In this document: positions 54,901 through 64,000 of the stretch, piece by piece
How the letters are laid out: each line of letters opens with the position of its first letter
Position numbering within the stretch: the first letter of the stretch is position 1
Assembly (NCBI GenBank): GCA_016790575.1
Contig: JAEUOU010000029.1
Span: 186,001-250,000, forward strand
Origin: Burkholderiaceae bacterium
GTDB taxonomy: Bacteria > Pseudomonadota > Gammaproteobacteria > Burkholderiales > Burkholderiaceae_C
Length of the DNA stretch: 64,000 bases
Direction: 5' to 3'
Translations under genes and position numbers: made by a program
Notes under the pieces: model-generated
What the model saw: the letters and a program-made list of their open reading frames with translations, nothing else
Databases searched by the model: none
Told to the model about the DNA's origin: nothing

Positions 54901-56895
54901 ATCTGGAAGTTCTTCGACGGCCGGCACAAGACCGCTTCCCGCCCCGCACACCCGCAGCACGTCGCTGCCATAGCGTTCGAGCTTGGCGGTGCCGATGCCG
55001 CTGATGCCCTGCAGGTCGTCCAGCGTGGCGGGCTGCCGGGCGGCGACGGCGGCCAGGGTGGCGTCGTGGAAGATCACGTAGGCGGGCAGGTTGTGTTCGC
55101 GGGCCACGGCGGCGCGCCAGTCTTTCAGCGCGGCAAAGCGGGCCTGGCCGGCGGCGTCGAGCTCGGCGGCGGCCACCGGGGCGGCGCGGCTGCCGCGGCT
55201 GGTGCGACCGCGCGCCGCACCGGCGGCCGGTGCCGGGGCCGACACCGATTCGCGCAGCCGCACCGGCTGCTCGCCGCGCAGCACGGCGCGGGAGGCGTCG
55301 GTCAGCACCAGGGTGTCGAAGCCCTGGCCGCTGGACAGCAGCACCTTGTGCAGGCCCAGCGCGCCGGTGGCCAGCAGCTGGCGCAGCACGGCGCGCAGCT
55401 GGGTTTCGCTGAACGCCGCGCCGATGCCGAAAGTGGACAGGCTGTCGTGGCCGAACTGCGTCACTTTCTCGGTCGTCTTGCCGCGCAGGATGTCCATGAT
55501 GTGGCCGGCGCCGAAGCTGATGCCGCTGGCCTGCTGCACCCGGTAGATGGTGGACAGCAGCATGCGCGCGGCCTCGGTGCCGTCCCAGGTCTGGGGTGGC
55601 GAGAGGCAGTTGTCGCAGTTGTGGCAGCGGGTCGCCAGGCCCGGCAGGGGCGTGTCGTCGTGGTCCCGCGCCGGGGTGCCCGCGTCCCGGCCGGGTCCGG
55701 TGGCGCCCGACGGCTCCCGATAGGCTTCGCCGAAGTAGCCCAGCAGCCGCACCCGCCGGCAGTCGGTGGCTTCGGCCAGTGCCAGCAGGGCTTCGAGCTT
55801 GCCGCGCATCACCTGCTTGAATTCGTCGGCGGCCGGGCTTTCGTCGATCATGCGGCGCTGGTTTACCACGTCCTGCAGGCCGTAGGCCATCCAGGCGTCG
55901 GCAGGAAGGCCGTCGCGGCCGGCGCGGCCGGTCTCCTGGTAATAGCCCTCGATGTTCTTGGGCATGTCCACGTGGGCGACAAAACGCACGTCGGGCTTGT
56001 CGATGCCCATGCCGAAAGCGATGGTGGCCACCATCACCAGGCCGTCTTCGCGCAGGAAGCGGTCCTGGTGGGTCTGGCGCACCGCGGCGTCCAGCCCGGC
56101 GTGGTAGGGCAGCGCGGGCACGCCGGCCTCGCACAGCGCCTGCGCCAGGTCTTCCACCTTGCGGCGCGACTGGCAGTAGACGATGCCGGCCTCGCCCGGG
56201 TGCTCGCGCTGGATGAAGCGCAGCAGCTGGGTGGTGGCGTCTCTTTTCTCGACGATGGCGTAGCGGATGTTGGGCCGGTCGAAGCTGCTGACAAAGGGGC
56301 GGGCGTCCTCCAGCTGCAGGCGCTCGACGATGTCGGCCCGCGTGAGCGCGTCCGCCGTGGCCGTGAGCGCGATGCGGGGCACACCGGCGTAGCGCTCGTG
56401 CAGCACCGTCAGGCCGCGGTATTCGGGCCGGAAGTCGTGGCCCCACTGGCTGACGCAATGCGCCTCGTCGATGGCGAACAGCGACAGCAGGCCACGTTCG
56501 TGCAGCGAATCGAGCTGGGCCAGGAAGCGCGGCGTGGTCACCCGCTCGGGGGCGGCGTACAGCAGCGTGACACTGCCCTGCAGCAGGCGGCGCTCCACCT
56601 GCGCGGCGGCCTCGGCGTCCAGGGTGGAGTTGAGGAAGGCGGCGTCCACACCGGCCTCGTGCAGCGCGCCGACCTGGTCGTGCATCAGCGCGATCAGCGG
56701 CGAAACCACCACGGTGACGCCGTGCCCCGCCCGCTGGCGGGCAATGGCCGGGATCTGGTAGCACAGGCTCTTGCCGCCGCCGGTGGGCATCAGCACCAGC
56801 GCGTCGCCGCCGCCGGTGACATGGTCGATGATGGCTTCCTGCGGGCCGCGAAAGGCGGCGTAGCCGAAAACGTCACGCAGGATGGACAGGGGCAT
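54895..56895 (-). CDS. recQ: ATP-dependent DNA helicase RecQ
   Basis: A 666-residue helicase. It has [13 protein letters not shown] (Walker A), [20 protein letters not shown] (DEAH and aromatic loop), FRQTHQDRF-type motif region, the zinc cluster [11 protein letters not shown]...CHNCDNC, a winged-helix RQC domain and a C-terminal HRDC domain ([16 protein letters not shown]). It unwinds DNA in recombination and fork repair. ATG 56895 matches the family start. Its stop codon is supplied by repeat R9. Confidence 0.95.
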   Translation of the reverse strand: MPLSILRDVFGYAAFRGPQEAIIDHVTGGGDALVLMPTGGGKSLCYQIPAIARQRAGHGVTVVVSPLIALMHDQVGALHEAGVDAAFLNSTLDAEAAAQVERRLLQGSVTLLYAAPERVTTPRFLAQLDSLHERGLLSLFAIDEAHCVSQWGHDFRPEYRGLTVLHERYAGVPRIALTATADALTRADIVERLQLEDARPFVSSFDRPNIRYAIVEKRDATTQLLRFIQREHPGEAGIVYCQSRRKVEDLAQALCEAGVPALPYHAGLDAAVRQTHQDRFLREDGLVMVATIAFGMGIDKPDVRFVAHVDMPKNIEGYYQETGRAGRDGLPADAWMAYGLQDVVNQRRMIDESPAADEFKQVMRGKLEALLALAEATDCRRVRLLGYFGEAYREPSGATGPGRDAGTPARDHDDTPLPGLATRCHNCDNCLSPPQTWDGTEAARMLLSTIYRVQQASGISFGAGHIMDILRGKTTEKVTQFGHDSLSTFGIGAAFSETQLRAVLRQLLATGALGLHKVLLSSGQGFDTLVLTDASRAVLRGEQPVRLRESVSAPAPAAGAARGRTSRGSRAAPVAAAELDAAGQARFAALKDWRAAVAREHNLPAYVIFHDATLAAVAARQPATLDDLQGISGIGTAKLERYGSDVLRVCGAGSGLVPAVEELPDS

Positions 56896-56919
56896 CAGGT
56901 CGGACACTACGAAAAAAAG

Positions 56920-56963
56920 AGCAGACAATCACCTTTTGGCGCTGGGTAACGGCCAAAAAAGGC
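56920..56963. repeat. Interspersed repeat, copy R10
   Basis: AGCAGACAATCACCTTTTGG, CGCTGGGTAACGGCC, AAAAAAGGC. Forward orientation, with the terminal GGCC-A6-GGC hairpin intact. It lies between the recQ start and the rhodanese stop. Confidence 0.85.
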
Positions 56964-56982
56964 ATGAAAAATCCGTCGCCGC

Positions 56983-57375
56983 CTACATCTGCTCCCACGG
57001 CAGGCCGTCGTGGCGCCAGCCGTTGAGCGTGGAGCGCTGAAACCGGTCGTCCAGGTCGCCCTCAAAGCCATGCACCACATGGGCCACGTCGGTGAACCCG
57101 GCGGCCTCCAGCGCCAGGCCCGCGTCCACGGTGCGTTTGCCGCTGCGGCAGATCAGCAAGACCGGGCGCGTGGGGGTGCCGGCCTCGCGCAGCACGGCGG
57201 CGGCGAAGGCCTGCGGGTTGGGGGTGAGGTCCGGGTATTCGTACCAGGGAACGTTTTCGACCCCGGGCGGGCGGCCGACGTACAGCGACTCGATTTCCAT
57301 GCGCACGTCGACAAACAGGGTATCGGGCTGGCGCTGCAGCAGGTCCCAGGCTTCTTGGGGGAGCAGGTTCTTCAT
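56983..57375 (-). CDS. Rhodanese-like domain protein
   Basis: A 130-residue single-domain rhodanese with the active-site loop [10 protein letters not shown] (Cys in CRSGKR) and a typical VDVRMEIES start. It transfers sulfane sulfur. It is divergent from metH after an 82-base gap. Confidence 0.92.
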   Translation of the reverse strand: MKNLLPQEAWDLLQRQPDTLFVDVRMEIESLYVGRPPGVENVPWYEYPDLTPNPQAFAAAVLREAGTPTRPVLLICRSGKRTVDAGLALEAAGFTDVAHVVHGFEGDLDDRFQRSTLNGWRHDGLPWEQM

Positions 57376-57457
57376 GGGGGGCTATTGTCCGGCCAAAGCG
57401 GCGCGGCAAAGACCCGGGCCGGTGCCCGCCGGGCGCCGCTTCCTACAATCGGAGCCC

Positions 57458-58540
57458 ATGAAGCCGCTTGTCTACACCCGCGCCCGGGCGCTGCCCGACC
57501 TCCTGCAACGCCGCATCGTCATCCTGGACGGCGCCATGGGCACGATGATCCAGCGCTTCAAACTCAATGAAGCCCAGTACCGGGGCGAGGGCTACCACGG
57601 CCCGGACGGCGCCGGTGACCGGTTCAGGGACTTCCCGAAAGATGTCAAGGGCAACAACGAGCTGCTGTCGCTGACGCGCCCGGACGTGATCCGCGACATC
57701 CACGAGGCCTATCTGGCGGCGGGCGCCGACCTGATCGAGACCAACACCTTCGGCGCCACCACCATCGCCCAGGCCGACTACGACATGGCGCACCTGGCGC
57801 GCGAGATGAACCTGGCGTCCGCCCGGCTGGCGCGCCAGGCCTGCGACAAGTTCAGCACCCCGGATCACCCGCGCTTTGTGGCCGGGGCGCTGGGCCCGAC
57901 GCCCAAGACCGCCAGCATCAGCCCGGACGTGAACGACCCCGGCGCGCGCAACGTGAGCTTCGAAGAGCTGCGCGCCGCCTATTATGAACAGGTGCAGGCG
58001 CTGGTGGAAGGCGGCGCCGATGTGCTGCTGGTGGAGACGATTTTCGACACGCTCAACGCCAAGGCGGCCCTGTTTGCCATCGACGAATACTTCGAGCAGT
58101 CCGGCGAATGCCTGCCCATCCTGATCAGCGGCACCGTGACCGACGCGTCGGGCCGCATCCTCAGCGGCCAGACCGTGACGGCGTTCTGGCACAGCGTGCG
58201 CCACGCCCGCCCGCTGGCGGTGGGGCTGAACTGCGCCCTGGGCGCCACGCTGATGCGCCCCTACATCCAGGAGCTGGCCAAGGCGGCGCCCGACACCTTC
58301 ATCAGCTGCTACCCCAACGCCGGGCTGCCCAACCCGATGAGCGACACCGGCTTTGACGAAACGCCGGACGTCACCAGCCGGCTGATCCGCGAATTCGCCG
58401 CCGAGGGGCTGGTGAACATCGTGGGCGGCTGCTGCGGCACCACGCCGGCGCACATCGGGGCGATTCATGACGCGGTGCGGCCATTGGCCGCCCGGGGCCT
58501 GGGGTCAGGGGTTTTCTACAGGGAGGCGACCGCAGCCTGA
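57458..58540 (+). CDS. metH: Methionine synthase, homocysteine-binding subunit (split MetH, N-terminal part)
   Basis: A 360-residue protein corresponding to the first domain of cobalamin-dependent methionine synthase. It has [30 protein letters not shown] (zinc Cys) and [11 protein letters not shown] (two zinc Cys). It binds homocysteine and zinc and receives the methyl group. It lacks the folate and B12 domains, which are encoded by the second metH gene at 59540. The two parts together have 1,281 residues, like the 1,227-residue E. coli enzyme. Confidence 0.95.
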   Translation: MKPLVYTRARALPDLLQRRIVILDGAMGTMIQRFKLNEAQYRGEGYHGPDGAGDRFRDFPKDVKGNNELLSLTRPDVIRDIHEAYLAAGADLIETNTFGATTIAQADYDMAHLAREMNLASARLARQACDKFSTPDHPRFVAGALGPTPKTASISPDVNDPGARNVSFEELRAAYYEQVQALVEGGADVLLVETIFDTLNAKAALFAIDEYFEQSGECLPILISGTVTDASGRILSGQTVTAFWHSVRHARPLAVGLNCALGATLMRPYIQELAKAAPDTFISCYPNAGLPNPMSDTGFDETPDVTSRLIREFAAEGLVNIVGGCCGTTPAHIGAIHDAVRPLAARGLGSGVFYREATAA

Positions 58541-58596
58541 GCGCGGAGCCCTGAGGCCCTGGCGGCTGGGAATGCCATCACGGTGAAGGCTGCGGA

Positions 58597-59265
58597 TCAG
58601 GCGGGACCGATGCAGCGCAACAGCGCGAGCGCGCCGAGATCGCGACTGAGCTGCGCATCGCTCAGCCCGGTCAGCTCACGCAGCTCCCGGAAGGTGCGTG
58701 ACTGACCCGTCAGCAGGCGCATCAGCTTGCCATGCCGGCCGGCCACATGGGCACGGTCAAGTTCGGGCTTGGCCCGCAAGCGCAGTGGCAGCAGCCGGTA
58801 GTGACGCGGCAAGGTTTCGGCACCCTGGCGTCCGAACAGGGCGAACCGCCACAAAGCCACATCGCGGTGAATGGTGCGGTAGCCCGGCGGTGCGGCCGCG
58901 GCGGCGGCGGGGCGGGGTGTGAGCTTGAGGTGTTCCAGATGCTCCCAGGCACAGCCCGGGCGCACACTGAGGCGTCCCGTGGGCACACAGGCCACAGCGA
59001 TCAGAGTGCTATCGGGACCGTTGACGTGAAAGCAAGGCGATTGATCCAGACGCTCGCCAGCGTGCCACAGCAGCCGTCCGATCGCCGAATCCACTTCAAT
59101 CTCCGACGCGACAGGCCCGTGAGGCACCGAAATTTCTTCGGCGGGCTTCTCAGCCATCAGGTAGGAGCTGACCGGGATGTCACTCATTTCAGCCAGCTCG
59201 GCGTCAATGCGGCGGCGCAGCTCCATGCGGCTATCGTTTCCGACGTCGGATTGTGCTCGTTCCAT
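58597..59265 (-). CDS. Unknown protein with C-terminal helix-turn-helix-like region
   Basis: A 222-residue protein lying on the opposite strand between the two halves of metH. The N-terminal half contains LLWHAGERLDQSPCFHVNG, AWEHLEHLKLTPRP and an Ala-rich linker. The C-terminal end (RTFRELRELTGLSDAQLSRD) looks like a helix-turn-helix. I do not recognise the family. The position suggests, but does not prove, a regulatory role in methionine metabolism. Confidence 0.6.
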   Translation of the reverse strand: MERAQSDVGNDSRMELRRRIDAELAEMSDIPVSSYLMAEKPAEEISVPHGPVASEIEVDSAIGRLLWHAGERLDQSPCFHVNGPDSTLIAVACVPTGRLSVRPGCAWEHLEHLKLTPRPAAAAAAPPGYRTIHRDVALWRFALFGRQGAETLPRHYRLLPLRLRAKPELDRAHVAGRHGKLMRLLTGQSRTFRELRELTGLSDAQLSRDLGALALLRCIGPA

Positions 59266-59431
59266 GGCGTCGCGGGCGACCTGAAGCGAAATAGATAAAA
59301 AAGTGGTCCTTTATTCTGACGGCAAAATCCGAAGCGGTCAATGCGTTACTCTTCGGTTCAAAATCGCAACAGAACGGAAACCGGCCCGACTGGCTGCCAG
59401 CCAACGCGGGGTCAGCTAAAATTTCGCGTTT

Positions 59432-59512
59432 CCAAGGAGCGTTGCAGCACCAGCCCGGCCCCGGGACGGTGTCAGGCTTGGACCCCGTTTCCGGGATGCA
59501 ACGACGCTCACC
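59432..59512 (+). ncRNA. S-adenosylhomocysteine (SAH) riboswitch
   Basis: The leader of the second metH gene matches the SAH riboswitch fold. P1 is CCAAG (59432-59436) with CTTGG (59477-59481). GAGCG-TTGCA after it (59437-59446) pairs with TGCAA (59497-59501) and CGCTC (59505-59509), forming the pseudoknot. The core GGAGCGTTGCAGC, the GTCAGGCTTGG segment and the final GCAACGACGCTC agree with the consensus. This class turns gene expression on when SAH accumulates, which fits MetH recycling homocysteine. The metH ATG lies 28 bases after its 3' end. Confidence 0.92.
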
Positions 59513-59539
59513 TGTTCGGCCTTTTCCCAGGTGAGACCC

Positions 59540-62305
<2,766 letters not shown>

Positions 62306-62332
62306 ACGAGCAAAAGCGGCAAACGGAGCGGC

Positions 62333-63874
62333 TCAGTTGACTTGTTTCAGCGCGCGCCGGTATTGAATGGCTTCAGCAAGGTGAACCACTTCAGTGGTGT
62401 TGCTGCCGGCCAGATCGGCAATGGTGCGCGCGACTTTGAGCGCTCGATGGGTTCCGCGGCTGCTCCAGCCCAGTCGGTCGGCTGCTGCGCGAAGGAAATC
62501 TGCGGCCGGGGCGGCCAGCTTGACCTGGTGGTCGATTTCGAGCCCCTGCAACGCCTGGTTGGGTTTTCCCTGGCGCTCGATCGCATGGGATCGGGCTTGC
62601 GCACAGCGGGCCCTGAGCGCCGCGGTGCCATCACCACTGGCGGTGTGCAGCAGGTCGGCAGCTGCGACGGAGGGGACTTCGACATGGAGATCGATGCGAT
62701 CCATCAACGGACCAGAAAGGCGACCCTGGTATCGGACCACCTGATCCGGTGTGCAGCGGCAAACCCGAAGGTTCGACCCCAGATAGCCGCATGGACAGGG
62801 ATTCATCGCGGCGATCAGCTGGAAACGCGCGGGAAACTCGCTGCGGCGGGCAGCCCGGGAGATGGAAATGACGCCGGTCTCCAGGGGTTCGCGAAGTGCC
62901 TCCAATGCCGATCGCGGGAACTCCGGCAGTTCGTCCAGAAAAAGTACGCCCTGATGGGCCATCGAGATTTCCCCGGGCCTCGGGGGTGAGCCACCACCGA
63001 CCAGGGCGACTGCGCTGGCCGTGTGATGGGGTGCGGCCAGTGGTCGGTGGGCCCATCGGCGGACATCAAAGCGCCCGCTGACACTGGCGATGGCGGCACA
63101 CTCCATGGCTTCGTCCGTGGTCATCGGCGGGAGCAGGCCATTGAAGCGCTGGGCCAACATCGATTTTCCCGAACCGGGCGGGCCGACCAGCAGCACACTG
63201 TGTCCGCCCGCCGCAGCGATCTCCAGCGCACGTTTGGCGGCCGCCTGGCCTTTGACGTCGGCCATGTCGGGGTATTGCGGCTCCGAGGCAGCGGCAGGCG
63301 CGGTGACGGCAGACCATCCGGTCGACGACGTCATCGCAGCCGAATCTGTCGTGGCAACAGGGCTGAGGCTGGCGACCACATCCAGCAGGTGGTTGGCGCG
63401 AAAGACCGTTGCGCCGGGCGCGATGGCGGCCTCCTCGGCGCTGATCGGCGGCAAGACGAGTTTTGACGGGCATTGGCGCCGTGCCAGGTCCAGACTCATG
63501 GCCAGCGCACCGCGGATGGGCCGCAAGGCCCCAGTCAGGGAAAGCTCGCCTGCGAACTCCAGGCCAGGCAGGCGCGACACATCAATCTGGCCCGATGCCG
63601 CGAGTATCCCGAGGGCGATGGGCAAGTCAAAGCGACCGGAATCTTTGGGCAGGTCGGCCGGCGCCAGGTTGACCGTGATCCGTCGATTGCTCGGAAACTC
63701 CAGTCCGCTGTTCAGAACCGCCGATCGCACCCTCTCACGGGCCTCACGAACTTCGATGTCGGCCAACCCGACCAGGGTGAAACTGGGAAGTCCGTTGGCC
63801 AGATGCACCTCCACCGTGACGGCAACCGCCTCCAGGCCGACCATGGCACGGCTTTGCACCAATGCAATGCTCAT
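62333..63874 (-). CDS. comM: Mg chelatase-like AAA ATPase, ComM/YifB family
   Basis: A 513-residue protein. It starts MSIALVQSRAMVGLEAVAVT and has SGRFDLPIALGILAASGQI, Walker A LLVGPPGSGKSMLAQRF, and GVLFLDELPEF. ComM helicases migrate branches during natural transformation and recombination. The start at 63874 matches the family N-terminus; the longer open frame upstream is not conserved. It is convergent with metH (27-bp gap). Confidence 0.95.
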   Translation of the reverse strand: MSIALVQSRAMVGLEAVAVTVEVHLANGLPSFTLVGLADIEVREARERVRSAVLNSGLEFPSNRRITVNLAPADLPKDSGRFDLPIALGILAASGQIDVSRLPGLEFAGELSLTGALRPIRGALAMSLDLARRQCPSKLVLPPISAEEAAIAPGATVFRANHLLDVVASLSPVATTDSAAMTSSTGWSAVTAPAAASEPQYPDMADVKGQAAAKRALEIAAAGGHSVLLVGPPGSGKSMLAQRFNGLLPPMTTDEAMECAAIASVSGRFDVRRWAHRPLAAPHHTASAVALVGGGSPPRPGEISMAHQGVLFLDELPEFPRSALEALREPLETGVISISRAARRSEFPARFQLIAAMNPCPCGYLGSNLRVCRCTPDQVVRYQGRLSGPLMDRIDLHVEVPSVAAADLLHTASGDGTAALRARCAQARSHAIERQGKPNQALQGLEIDHQVKLAAPAADFLRAAADRLGWSSRGTHRALKVARTIADLAGSNTTEVVHLAEAIQYRRALKQVN

Positions 63875-63895
63875 CGAAGGATCCTCCCGTTGTGG

Positions 63896-63943
63896 TGCAC
63901 ACGGGGGTAGCGTATTCCTTCTGGCGTGCACCACTCAGGTGCA
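63896..63943. promoter_or_regulatory. NtrC-type enhancer sites
   Basis: TGCACC-ACTCA-GGTGCA (63927-63943) is a perfect match to the NtrC consensus TGCACC-N5-GGTGCA. A weaker site, TGCACA-CGGGG-GTAGCG, is centred 31 bases away (63896-63912), three helical turns. No sigma-54 promoter is visible in the remaining bases, so the target is probably a gene to the right of the window. In relatives I associate this position with glnK-amtB, but that cannot be seen here. Confidence 0.65.
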
Positions 63944-64000
63944 TACTGGTTTTTCATACAGATATCGTAGCGGATCTTCCGCAGGGAAGGCAAGGGCATG

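Noticed and set aside
59285-59330. A possible further repeat copy upstream of the SAH riboswitch (ATAGATAAAAAAGTGGTCC)
   Set aside because: Only the edge and GTCC resemble the family; the CCCAGCG core is missing.

Overview
The window is GC-rich, densely packed chromosomal DNA from a betaproteobacterium, most likely a member of the Burkholderiales close to Comamonadaceae. This rests on the replication-origin layout (gyrB-dnaN-dnaA on the minus strand facing rpmH-rnpA-yidD-yidC-mnmE on the plus strand), a methionine synthase split into two genes with an S-adenosylhomocysteine (SAH) riboswitch, a PACE efflux protein, a GTP-type PEP carboxykinase, and a short interspersed repeat sprinkled between genes. 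No rRNA, tRNA, CRISPR array or intact insertion sequence was seen.

Layout. 1-8.6 kb: a ferredoxin, a cyclic-nucleotide-binding protein, a DUF2817 peptidase-like protein, a lipoprotein, a YkgJ-like protein, a MazF-type toxin-antitoxin pair, a PACE efflux protein with an HMA-fold protein, an M13 metallopeptidase and a probable fluoroacetate-type dehalogenase. 8.7-14 kb: a five-gene minus-strand operon hipB-hipA-HIT-DUF2075 nuclease/helicase-HNH nuclease with its own promoter, operators and terminator, the best candidate for an undescribed defence or stress module. 14-18.4 kb: a Crp-type regulator, two coupled envelope genes, a second hipBA pair and acylphosphatase; a 95-bp piece of acyP is duplicated on the far side of the second hipBA. 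18.5-29.2 kb: origin region and housekeeping genes. 29.2-36 kb: D-amino-acid dehydrogenase and a flavodoxin-fold reductase, divergent from an ArgP-like regulator that leads an orphan histidine kinase-phoD operon. 36-43.5 kb: two TetR regulators and a complete RND tripartite efflux operon. 43.5-48 kb: two UspA proteins, a metallophosphoesterase, a LysR regulator, a small membrane protein and an EamA transporter. 48-57.4 kb: pckG, a membrane microprotein, a thioesterase, threonine ammonia-lyase, an unusual double-AAA ATPase, recQ and a rhodanese. 57.4-64 kb: split metH with the SAH riboswitch, an unknown gene between its halves, and comM/yifB, with an NtrC-type enhancer at the right edge.

A short repeat family (core on one strand GATACCCAGCGTAAAAAGGTC, ending in GCTAT) is present at nine intergenic places and appears in two more inside coding sequence, in mnmE and phoD. 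Several genes end exactly at these repeats, so the element seems to supply stop codons and short C-terminal tails. All assignments come from reading sequence and motifs; no database search was run.
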